Virus record (IMG/VR): IMGVR_UViG_3300046467_000343
Location: 1-23,599 of that record
Length of the DNA: 23,599 bases
DNA from: a virus
Direction: 5' to 3' (one strand)
Shown here: one piece after another, positions 14,959-21,792 of the stretch
How the letters are laid out: each line of letters opens with the position of its first letter
How positions within the stretch are numbered: the stretch's first letter is position 1
Notes under the pieces: generated by a model
What the model was told of the DNA's origin: nothing
Databases searched by the model: none
What the model saw: only the letters and a program-made list of their open reading frames with translations
Program-made: the position numbers and the translations under genes

Positions 14959-15339
14959 ATGAACAATCCACAAATATATTCAGACGGAGTAGCTAACTCC
15001 ATTCAAGACTCCCCTCTTCGTGTTCAGAACAAAATGCTTGGCGCTCTCAAGAACTTGGGGGGTGTTTCGCAAACCATCGGCTCTGCAAGCGGGTTAAAGG
15101 AGGATGATGCTACCATTGCCGCCAACACGGCTAGAAAAAATCTAATCATCCAGAACGTGAACAGCGCGGTTGTATTAGTTAAGTTAGGTACTGGCGCTAG
15201 TGCGTCAGACTATCATTTTGCCATTGCTGGCACAGGCGGCACAGCTGGCACAGGAGGCGTACTTAATGTGAACTCTTACACAGGTGTGCTTTCCCTTCAC
15301 CCAAGTACAAACGATTTTACGCTCGTTGAGTTCGAGTAA
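14959..15339 (+). CDS. Small beta-rich virion protein, possibly head decoration or fibre base
   Basis: A 126-aa protein. After a short helical start it has a segment ANTARKNLIIQNVNSAVVLV followed by KLGTGASASDYHFAI and Gly/Thr-rich turns, ending in LVEFE. The pattern (R-x-x-L-I-I-Q-N, then LG-x-x-A) resembles small beta-sandwich phage structural proteins that decorate capsids or join fibres. It stands between the capsid terminator and the giant fibre gene, whose ribosome site (AAGGAG) overlaps this stop codon. The exact role is not shown by sequence. The ATG at 14959 lacks a strong ribosome site. Confidence 0.75.
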   Translation: MNNPQIYSDGVANSIQDSPLRVQNKMLGALKNLGGVSQTIGSASGLKEDDATIAANTARKNLIIQNVNSAVVLVKLGTGASASDYHFAIAGTGGTAGTGGVLNVNSYTGVLSLHPSTNDFTLVEFE

Positions 15340-15343
15340 GGAG
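15338..15343 (+). promoter_or_regulatory. Strong ribosome site of the giant fibre gene
   Basis: AAGGAG overlaps the TAA of the decoration-like gene and lies 8 bases before the ATG at 15352. Together with the capsid site it is among the clearest Shine-Dalgarno sequences of the window, so high expression is expected. Confidence 0.8.
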
Positions 15344-15351
15344 ACTTTATT

Positions 15352-18300
15352 ATGGCAGCTTCATTAAGCGGAGGTGGTGGCGGCGTTATCCGCTCTGGTA
15401 GCACGACAGTCGAAAACGAACCCATCGTCAAATCCGATGGTGCGGGTGAGGTGATGCAATGGATACCGTCTGACGGTGTTGTTGCTGATGGCATTACCAT
15501 TAACGAAGCAGTACTGGGTTATCCGTTGCGGTTGGGGATTGGGACGATTGCGCCACAAAGAACAATTCAAGTTCATAATCCAAACGGTGCTGGAAGTTAC
15601 ATTAGCATAACGGATAATACAACTGGTGCTGCTTCTAGTGATGGCCTCTTGGCGGGTTGTTCGGGGACAAATGCTTATCTCTGGAACTATGAAGCCGGTA
15701 GCTTGGAGTTAGCCACCTCCGGTGTGGCTCGTCTCACTATCGCATCTGGTGGCGCAGTCAGCATCCCCGCAACCGGCAGTTTCACAATCGGCTCGCTGGA
15801 CATTGGCCACGGTTTGGGTGCTGCACCTACAAACACGGCTGTTGGTCAAGACGCACTTGATGCAAGTCATGCTGGTTCGGTTCACAATACTGCTATTGGT
15901 CACTCTGCGTTGACTGCACTGAATGCTGATGCTGGCGATAACAACACAGCGGTTGGGTCGCAAGCTGGTTTGGCTATTACTAATGGCACGCAGAATACCG
16001 CTGTTGGTTCGTACTGTTTGGGTACAGTTGATGGTGATTACAACACAGGGGTTGGATACTTTGCCTTAAACGCTGACTGTGTTGGCCACAATGTGGCAGT
16101 TGGCAAAGAGGCACTGAAAGTATTCACCGGCAGCAATGCAACTGCCGTGGGTAGTGGTGCGGCAGTTGCAGCGACGAGTGCGACTTTCCTGACTGCGGTT
16201 GGTAAAGGTGCTTTGACTGCTTGCGATACTGGACTATCGAACACCAGTGTTGGCTATGCGTCGTTAGCGTCTGTCACGGGTGGGGATCACAACGTCGCCG
16301 TCGGCTCATATGCTGGGAACACATTAGCGGGCGCTGGCGCAAGAAACACTTTCATTGGTACTACCGCTGGACAGTTCACAACGTCTACGGATGACTGTAT
16401 TGCGATTGGTCGAGGTGCGCTTTCTGGAATCGGTGTTATCGGCAACTACAACGCCGATGATGCATCCAACACAAAACAAGCAGACGTTACCGGCAATAAA
16501 AACATTGCCGTCGGGAACTACTGCTTGGATGCGTGTACTTCGGGTACGTCGAATGTGGCCATTGGACAAGATGCACTAACCGCTCTTCTGGGTTCCAGCT
16601 ATAACGTAGCAGCAGGAACCAGTGCTGGTAGCGCTTGCGTTGGGAATAACAATGTTTTTGCAGGCCATCAGGCCGCGCGTTATGCAACAAGTGTCGATCA
16701 TTGTGTGGCAATTGGACGAGGTGCTTTAGCTGGTGACGGCACAACTGCACCAGATGCCAACTACAACATTGCCATCGGTGGCTACTCACTTGATGCAGCG
16801 ACTACGGCTACGGAAAATGTGGCCATTGGCTACGGTAGTTTGGGCGAACTTACTGACCATTCATACAATACTGCTGTTGGCACAAGTGCGGCTGGTTACA
16901 CGATAGGTGCATACAATGTTGTCGTTGGCCGCCAAGCTGCATATTACGCTGGTAATGTTGACCACTGCGTTGCAATCGGCCACGAAGCGTTGAAAGGGCC
17001 AGCGGGCGCTACCGCTACTTGCACTCTTGTGGGTATTGGAGATGCCAGCGTTACTTGTACAGATGATGGGAATACCATAGATGCTGGCTTTTATGTTACG
17101 GGAACAGGTGTTCCAGCAGGAACCACAGTTCTCAGCATCACTACTGGATCATTCGCCAGTGGTAATGTTACTGCGTTCGAGTTATCTGCTGTTGCAACAG
17201 CAAACGGTGCACAAACACTCACGTTCTACAAGAACAGCGGCGACTACAACATTGCCATCGGCAGTTACGCGCTGGATGCAACGACTACGGGGAATCAGAA
17301 TATCGCCATCGGACACAATGCTGGCACGGCAATCACAGACAACACCAACAACATTGCCATTGGTTATCGTGCATTGTTTTCAGCCAACACAGGCGAACTC
17401 TCCAACATCGCCATCGGAACTGATGCGTTATATGCAGAAACTAGTGGTGCAGACGGTTGCGTAGCGATTGGTCACAACGCGTTGGCGGCGCAGAACACCG
17501 ACTTATCAAACAACGTAGCCATTGGCTATCAAGCCGCAACCAATCTCAACGGCGGCACAGACAGTGTGTATGTGGGTTACAAAGCCGGTAGCGTTGGGGC
17601 GATTGAAGGTGATTTCAATACGGTGGTTGGCACAAATGCTGCGTTAAACGCTACGGATATGTCAACCAGCGTGTTTATTGGTTATAATGCTGGTGGTACT
17701 GGTGTTGTGCAGGGTGCAAACAATATTTGTATCGGCACATTGGCTGGCAATGACCTCACTACGGGCGCATCCAACATATTGATCGGCAGAGATGCCGGTA
17801 CGAACTCAAAGTTAGATACTGACAACATAGTCATCGGTAAAAATGCGATGGATGCTGATGTTGCAGATGCTGGCTATTCGCGTACACATAACATAGCTAT
17901 CGGCACGGATGCGCTTGGTGGGGATACTGCTGGTTGTGATTACTGCGTGGCGATTGGTTCTAGCGCACTCATCTTACAAAACGCCGACGTCAAGAACACC
18001 GCCATTGGTGGACTTGCGGGTGATGCGATTGTTGCTGGTTACAGCAATACGTTACTTGGTTATAGTGCCGGTAGCAGTATTGTTGGCGGTCTTAAAAATA
18101 CCGTCATCGGCCATAACGCGTATGTATTAGGAACTGCCAACAATAACACCGTAATAGGTTATGCCGCCGGTGCCTCAACGGTTGACGGAACGCCGACCGC
18201 TGCAATGTCTGGTGCTGACAATGTATTGCTGGGTGCGTCTGCTGGTTACGGACTCACAGACGGCCCCGGCAATGTACTCATCGGCAAGGATGCCGGTCTG

Positions 18301-20226
18301 GCAATGACCACCGGCGATTACAACATCGCCATTGGATGGCACGCTGCTGATGCGTTGGTTGGTAATGCTAACTACAACATTGCGGTTGGTTATAATGCTT
18401 TAGGCGGTTGCACTGCTACAACCCAACACTCTATTGCTATTGGCGCTAACACGCTTGGACACGCTTCATACCACGCCGACAACATCAATTTAGCGATGGG
18501 TTACGACTCCGGTGCGGCAATCACCACCGGCACAGCGAACGTAATGATCGGCCACCAAGCGGGGAGTGCGATTGTTGGTAACGACGATATGACGGCTGTT
18601 GGTTATCAAGCGTTGATGTCGGCTACTGGTGCTGACAATACGGCAGTTGGTACTTTCGCAGCCGCACAAATTACAACGGGTGACAAGAACGTAGCCATCG
18701 GCAGTTGGGCGTTATTCGACGCAAACGGTGATGAAGCGAACAATGTCGCGATTGGTTACGAAGCGTTACACGGGTTAAACGCAGACGCGGGTGACGATAA
18801 CGTAGCGATTGGTTATCAAGCCGGTAAGTTTGACCCCGCTGGAACAGATCCCGCTGACGAACTAGAAGAAGCGACTCAATCAATTTACGTTGGTTCTAGC
18901 ACACGCGCATCAGCTACAACTGGTGTGCTTAACGAGATCGTCATTGGTTACGGCGCAATTGGTCAAGGCGACAACACAATCATGTTGGGGAACTCGTCAG
19001 TTGACTCGACAAATGGTTTGTTTTGTTACGACACAGCGGCAGCTTCTCCATCTGATAGTCGAATCAAGAAGGACGTTGAGGCTTCATCGGTTGGTTTGGA
19101 CTTTATTGAGAAGCTGGCTACGGTTAGCTATAAGAAGATCAACCCAGCAGATTATCCTGTTGAAATCCGCGAAAGTAGATGGTCGGAAACAACCTGCGAA
19201 CAAACCGTCACCCGTGCAGTCGAAGCTGCCGACGAGGTGTGGGAAGACTACGTTGTCCAAGATGCGCGGGAAGCGACTGAAGAAGAAACCCGCGACGAAG
19301 TTCATGCCGCAGTTGCGGAAGTCAAGGAACTGCAAGTAACGCAAGAAGCGTGTGATGAAGAGTGGGAAGAGACTGTTCATCCAGCGGAAGCTGAAGAGAC
19401 AGAAGAACGGGTCACGCAAGAAGCACGCGAGGAGATCAAAGGCGAGCGGCACAAGCACAGCGAAGCGGAAGTCAGCGAAGACGTTACCACCGTGGATTTC
19501 GTGAAGAACGAAGCCGGTAACTACGTTCGCACCGAGACTGCCGAGACGGTCACCCGCACCGAACGCACACCGTTGTACACGGATCACGAAGTAGTGAATC
19601 CAGATGGTACGCCGTGTGTGACAGTTGTGTCGGCGGCGGTTGAAGCCAAAGACGCTGTTGTCGATGAAGACGGCAACGAGACTGAACCGGCGGTTGAAGC
19701 TGTCGCAGAAGTCACCGAGCCGGTCATCCACAAGTGTCCGGTGATGGAAGAGTACGTTGTGCAAGAAGCGTGCGATGAAGTGTGCGAGACGGTTGTCACC
19801 AGAGAAGCCATTGAGGAACGTACAGAACGTCGGTTGGTTCGTGGGGCGCAGGATGAGGTCAAGGAAGAGGTCGTGGTTGTTGAGGCGAAAGCTGAATGGA
19901 CAGAAAAGCACGTCACCAGACCGGCTGAACCGGCCCGCGAAGAAGTCACCGAACGTCGCTTGGTAAGTGCCGCTGTCGAGGCGAAAGCTGCCGTCTACGA
20001 GACGGTCACGGTTCCCGCTGATGATCGACCAGCAGATATTGATATGCCGCATCTCGGCCTGATAGCGCAAGACGTACAAACCGCAATGACTGAAGCGGGT
20101 GTGGAATTTCCGTTAGTGGCGGAAACCTCTGGAGGAATGTTTGCTGTTAAATATGGCAACTTGGTGATGCCATTGATTAAGGCGGTGCAAGAACTTTCAG
20201 CAAGGGTGAAGACACTTGAAGGATAA
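15352..20226 (+). CDS. Giant tail fibre: YadA-head-type repeats with C-terminal S74 autocleaving chaperone
   Basis: A 1624-aa protein. Residues about 1-155 form a fibre N-terminal region. From about 160 to 1220 there are roughly fifty-five copies of a short motif like NxAIG or NTAVG, usually followed by AL or AG, spaced about 15-28 residues: the left-handed beta-roll (Hep_Hag type) of trimeric adhesin heads. About residues 549-632 a different beta module interrupts the series (VTGTGVPAGTTVLSITTG). The C-terminus is a peptidase S74 intramolecular chaperone: SDSRIKKD (S1234, K1239) is the self-cleavage motif, and HLGLIAQDVQ (from H1567) and KYGNLVMPLIKAVQEL close it. Between these halves about 290 acidic residues are inserted (about 1270-1562). 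It is probably a long trimeric receptor-binding fibre, released from its chaperone after folding. Confidence 0.88.
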   Translation: MAASLSGGGGGVIRSGSTTVENEPIVKSDGAGEVMQWIPSDGVVADGITINEAVLGYPLRLGIGTIAPQRTIQVHNPNGAGSYISITDNTTGAASSDGLLAGCSGTNAYLWNYEAGSLELATSGVARLTIASGGAVSIPATGSFTIGSLDIGHGLGAAPTNTAVGQDALDASHAGSVHNTAIGHSALTALNADAGDNNTAVGSQAGLAITNGTQNTAVGSYCLGTVDGDYNTGVGYFALNADCVGHNVAVGKEALKVFTGSNATAVGSGAAVAATSATFLTAVGKGALTACDTGLSNTSVGYASLASVTGGDHNVAVGSYAGNTLAGAGARNTFIGTTAGQFTTSTDDCIAIGRGALSGIGVIGNYNADDASNTKQADVTGNKNIAVGNYCLDACTSGTSNVAIGQDALTALLGSSYNVAAGTSAGSACVGNNNVFAGHQAARYATSVDHCVAIGRGALAGDGTTAPDANYNIAIGGYSLDAATTATENVAIGYGSLGELTDHSYNTAVGTSAAGYTIGAYNVVVGRQAAYYAGNVDHCVAIGHEALKGPAGATATCTLVGIGDASVTCTDDGNTIDAGFYVTGTGVPAGTTVLSITTGSFASGNVTAFELSAVATANGAQTLTFYKNSGDYNIAIGSYALDATTTGNQNIAIGHNAGTAITDNTNNIAIGYRALFSANTGELSNIAIGTDALYAETSGADGCVAIGHNALAAQNTDLSNNVAIGYQAATNLNGGTDSVYVGYKAGSVGAIEGDFNTVVGTNAALNATDMSTSVFIGYNAGGTGVVQGANNICIGTLAGNDLTTGASNILIGRDAGTNSKLDTDNIVIGKNAMDADVADAGYSRTHNIAIGTDALGGDTAGCDYCVAIGSSALILQNADVKNTAIGGLAGDAIVAGYSNTLLGYSAGSSIVGGLKNTVIGHNAYVLGTANNNTVIGYAAGASTVDGTPTAAMSGADNVLLGASAGYGLTDGPGNVLIGKDAGLAMTTGDYNIAIGWHAADALVGNANYNIAVGYNALGGCTATTQHSIAIGANTLGHASYHADNINLAMGYDSGAAITTGTANVMIGHQAGSAIVGNDDMTAVGYQALMSATGADNTAVGTFAAAQITTGDKNVAIGSWALFDANGDEANNVAIGYEALHGLNADAGDDNVAIGYQAGKFDPAGTDPADELEEATQSIYVGSSTRASATTGVLNEIVIGYGAIGQGDNTIMLGNSSVDSTNGLFCYDTAAASPSDSRIKKDVEASSVGLDFIEKLATVSYKKINPADYPVEIRESRWSETTCEQTVTRAVEAADEVWEDYVVQDAREATEEETRDEVHAAVAEVKELQVTQEACDEEWEETVHPAEAEETEERVTQEAREEIKGERHKHSEAEVSEDVTTVDFVKNEAGNYVRTETAETVTRTERTPLYTDHEVVNPDGTPCVTVVSAAVEAKDAVVDEDGNETEPAVEAVAEVTEPVIHKCPVMEEYVVQEACDEVCETVVTREAIEERTERRLVRGAQDEVKEEVVVVEAKAEWTEKHVTRPAEPAREEVTERRLVSAAVEAKAAVYETVTVPADDRPADIDMPHLGLIAQDVQTAMTEAGVEFPLVAETSGGMFAVKYGNLVMPLIKAVQELSARVKTLEG
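19141..20037 (+). repeat. Degenerate acidic repeats inserted in the S74 domain
   Basis: This part of the fibre gene encodes Val/Thr/Glu/Ala-rich phrases of the type VTQEA, EETVxxAEAEE and VSAAVEAK. A 20-base segment starting GCAAGAAGCGTG recurs with one change at 19341-19360 and 19761-19780 (VTQEACDEEWEETV against VVQEACDEVCETVV), and the ERRLVRGAQDEV and ERRLVSAAVEAK phrases near 19830 and 19960 are further related copies. The pattern suggests growth by internal duplication. Confidence 0.65.
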
Positions 20227-20229
20227 TTT

Positions 20230-20469
20230 ATGGCAGCAGAAGCAACACAGCAGGATAAGTCCGTTGTTACAATCAACGGAGAGGAGCACAATGTATCGGA
20301 TTTGTCTCAAGAACAAATGGCGCTATTAGACCAAGTTGTTGATCTTGATCGCAAGATTGGCCAGATGGGTTTTAGTTTGGCCCAAGTTCAAGGAGCGAAG
20401 AACTTCTTTATGGGCCAGCTAACGGCGAGCCTCGAGGAGAGGGCGGAGCCTGAAGAGGAAAAGAGCTAA
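20230..20469 (+). CDS. Small helical protein following the fibre, DUF6447-like
   Basis: A 79-aa protein. A short beta start (VVTINGEEHNVSDL) leads into a helical hairpin (about 27-72) and an acidic tail. A start of V-x-I-x-G-x-x-H/Y-x-x-x-D-L-S followed by a helix that counts pairs of glutamines and lysines is the layout of small phage proteins such as the DUF6447 type often encoded beside tail fibres in cyanophages; the link is from memory of the pattern and is unverified. It begins 3 bases after the fibre stop with AAGGA upstream, so it may be a fibre assembly partner. Confidence 0.75.
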   Translation: MAAEATQQDKSVVTINGEEHNVSDLSQEQMALLDQVVDLDRKIGQMGFSLAQVQGAKNFFMGQLTASLEERAEPEEEKS

Positions 20470-20477
20470 CGGCCTAC

Positions 20478-20495
20478 AACCGCCACTATGCGGTT
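20478..20495 (+). other. Intercistronic hairpin before the MscS-like gene
   Basis: AACCGC (20478-20483) and GCGGTT (20490-20495) form a perfect 6-bp stem around the loop CACTAT, 11 bases before the ATG at 20507. There is no T run, so it is not a normal terminator. It could limit ribosome access to the next start or protect the fibre mRNA end. Confidence 0.45.
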
Positions 20496-20506
20496 TGGTT
20501 AAGTGA

Positions 20507-20893
20507 ATGACAAACAACATAGACCCAGCGGTTGTCGAGCAACTAGCCGAGCGGGCGGTAGGTCACTACGGATGGATGTTATTTGCGGCCTTTGCCGCTC
20601 TGATGTGCAAGGACGTGCTTGCCAAGTTCATCGCGGGTTTGTTGGTGTTCTGGGGGAGTGCGTTTAAGAATGATGAAATCCTCTACATCAGCGGGCGGCG
20701 GGCGAGGGTGATTCGGATGGGCATTACCGCGACAACTTTCCAAATGAGCGACCGCAAATCGACGATGATTGTTCCTAACTGCCAGCTGACCCAGCTGACC
20801 GTCGAACGGCGTTTACCGCAGAACGGCGGTGAGAGCTATCTGCCAAAAGGCAGCGAGATTGGGGCAGCAAAGGTGGAGATTATGGACGAATGA
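20507..20893 (+). CDS. Truncated MscS-type mechanosensitive channel protein
   Basis: A 128-aa protein with one membrane segment (about 22-50, GWMLFAAFAALM through FIAGLLVFWGSAF) followed by a soluble beta domain (about 53-103) ending in a VPN motif (89-91). The order AGLL, FKNDE, ISG, RV, TATTF, SD, IVPN runs parallel to the E. coli MscS pore helix TM3 and beta domain (AGVLL, FRAGE, LGG, TV, STTM, AD, VIPN). MscS helices TM1 and TM2 and the C-terminal alpha/beta cage are absent; MscS itself is about 286 aa. It could assemble as a small ring in the inner membrane. It heads the cassette of small membrane and lipoprotein genes, with its stop overlapping the next ATG (ATGA), suggesting a role in lysis or ion balance. 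Confidence 0.7.
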   Translation: MTNNIDPAVVEQLAERAVGHYGWMLFAAFAALMCKDVLAKFIAGLLVFWGSAFKNDEILYISGRRARVIRMGITATTFQMSDRKSTMIVPNCQLTQLTVERRLPQNGGESYLPKGSEIGAAKVEIMDE

Positions 20894-21096
20894 AACGGAT
20901 GTTGATTATTGTGGCAATCTGCGCAGCCATCATATGGCTGTCGGTGGGATGCAAAAACCTAAAGGAAGTTGACTTCGGAATCACAGGGCTTGAGGCCGAG
21001 TGGTATGAACCACCACCGTTACCGCCGCAGACGGTGACTCTGACCAACGCGCCAGCTGGCAGCTGGCTTCCGAGGTTGATGCAGCGAGGGGATTGA
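20890..21096 (+). CDS. Small Pro-rich lipoprotein, Rz1-like outer-membrane spanin candidate
   Basis: A 68-aa protein with a basic start (MKRM), a hydrophobic stretch (about 5-18) and a lipobox LSVGC with Cys21 as the predicted lipidated residue. The mature part is about 48 aa and contains a proline cluster (EPPPLPPQT), as in Rz1-type o-spanins that sit in the outer membrane during lysis. It overlaps the MscS-like gene by ATGA and is followed by a holin-like gene. A partner inner-membrane spanin with a typical TM plus periplasmic coiled coil is not evident, so the spanin call is tentative; a general phage lipoprotein is the alternative. Confidence 0.7.
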   Translation: MKRMLIIVAICAAIIWLSVGCKNLKEVDFGITGLEAEWYEPPPLPPQTVTLTNAPAGSWLPRLMQRGD

Positions 21097-21100
21097 ACTT

Positions 21101-21280
21101 GTGCTTGGGCTTATCACATTGGACGATATGAAGGTGGGCGCTGCCTCCACCACGGGGCTTGGCAGTTGGGTGGTAGAGGTGGGGCTGGTACTTCAAATCA
21201 CAATATCGTTGGCCAGCTTGTTCTATATTGTGCTAAAGATAAGGGAGCAGCTGGCGAGGAACCGGCGGCGAAGGAAGTGA
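21101..21280 (+). CDS. Small membrane protein, possible T7-type (class II) holin; GTG start
   Basis: A 59-aa protein starting at GTG (21101), 9 bases after GAGGGG (21086-21091). It reads from LGLITLDDMKVGAAS through one membrane segment (about 22-45, SWVVEVGLVLQITISLASLF) to a strongly basic tail (KIREQLARNRRRRK). A short soluble N-terminus, one membrane helix and a basic cytoplasmic C-terminus resemble T7 gp17.5-type holins, which form membrane lesions that trigger lysis. An ATG at 21128 is an alternative start without a ribosome site. It lies between two small membrane genes in the lysis-like cassette, fitting the 21097-21288 gap exactly. There is no sequence-level proof of holin activity. 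Confidence 0.65.
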   Translation: MLGLITLDDMKVGAASTTGLGSWVVEVGLVLQITISLASLFYIVLKIREQLARNRRRRK

Positions 21281-21288
21281 GTTTTATT

Positions 21289-21477
21289 ATGTTAACTGGT
21301 AAAAAGACCTATATGACGGCAGCTGGCGGGGTACTCGCAGCTGTGGGGGCATACCTCTCCGGCGATCTGGAGCTTGGTATGATGCTGAACATCGTGATCA
21401 CCAGCCTGCTGGCTGTGTTCCTGCGCAAAGGTGTCAAGTCCGACACCGGCGTGGACGAGTCCGAAGCTGGCTCGTGA
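21289..21477 (+). CDS. Small membrane protein, holin-like
   Basis: A 62-aa protein starting at ATG 21289, downstream of AAGGAA (21271-21276). It opens MLTGKKTYMTAAGGVLAAVG, then has a hydrophobic stretch around 8-22 and a second membrane segment (about 32-47, MLNIVITSLLAVFLRKG), with a charged, Ser/Asp/Glu-rich end. The GKKTY start and LRxG after the last helix are common in small phage membrane proteins of the lysis or tail-associated type. It might act with the preceding protein as a holin/antiholin pair, which is inferred from proximity. The frame extends upstream to 21166, but that part overlaps the preceding gene and has no ribosome site. Its stop overlaps the next GTG (GTGA). Confidence 0.75.
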   Translation: MLTGKKTYMTAAGGVLAAVGAYLSGDLELGMMLNIVITSLLAVFLRKGVKSDTGVDESEAGS

Positions 21478-21647
21478 GCTGGTTGCTCGGATTGATTCGT
21501 GGTTTAGGCGGGCTGCGCGAGCTGATTGTCCAGCTGTTCAGCGCCTCCCGTAACGTGAGCGCCAATGTCCGGCTCAAGAAGAAAGATCGCGGCGTGGATG
21601 ACGCTATCGCTGCTGCCCGCGATCGCGACCGGCTGCGCAAGCGTTAA
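21474..21647 (+). CDS. 57-aa basic amphipathic protein; GTG start
   Basis: GTG at 21474 overlaps the preceding TGA (GTGA). The frame runs 57 codons to TAA. Its start SWLLGLIRGLGGLRELIVQL is amphipathic rather than clearly transmembrane, as it holds two Arg and a Glu, and the C-terminal half is very basic with an RDRDRLRKR end. No family is recognised. The next lipoprotein gene starts inside it in another frame, the arrangement of nested Rz/Rz1 spanin pairs, but a typical inner-membrane anchor is lacking. It may be membrane-associated and part of lysis. The gene is easily missed because it is short and GTG-started. Confidence 0.5.
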   Translation: MSWLLGLIRGLGGLRELIVQLFSASRNVSANVRLKKKDRGVDDAIAAARDRDRLRKR

Positions 21648-21792
21648 CCTCAACAACGCCGAGCGGCTCGTCCAGAGCCACGCGGTTGGGTTCGCCGATG
21701 CGGTCAACGCCTCGGTCGAGGCGGAGGCGTTTGTTCGCGACTCGCTGAAGACGATCAACCGGCTTGAGGCGGTCATCGAGAGAGGCGACTAG
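21565..21792 (+). CDS. Small helical lipoprotein overlapping the upstream gene
   Basis: A 75-aa protein with a basic start (SGSRRK), a hydrophobic run (about 8-21) and a Cys at 24 after AIATG, a fair but non-ideal lipobox. The mature 52 residues look helical (LNNAERLVQSHAVGFADAV, then RDSLKTINRLEAVIERGD). It begins 83 bases inside the 57-aa gene in a different frame, like nested o-spanin genes, but it lacks the proline-rich character of Rz1. Small lipoproteins of this layout occur at the end of phage lysis cassettes. It is the last gene of the cassette before a 154-base regulatory gap. Confidence 0.7.
   Translation: MSGSRRKIAAWMTLSLLPAIATGCASVNLNNAERLVQSHAVGFADAVNASVEAEAFVRDSLKTINRLEAVIERGD

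Noticed and set aside
15830-19000. Regular repeats that might suggest a CRISPR or tandem DNA array
   Set aside because: The repeat is at protein level (NxAIG-type), with diverged codons and no constant spacer length. It is the beta-roll of the fibre.
19084-20079. 331-codon open frame on the minus strand opposite the S74 insertion
   Set aside because: It lies wholly within the fibre gene, has a low-complexity Phe/Arg-rich composition mirroring the Glu/Val-rich codons of the sense strand, no ribosome site and no recognisable domain. It is a shadow of biased codon use.
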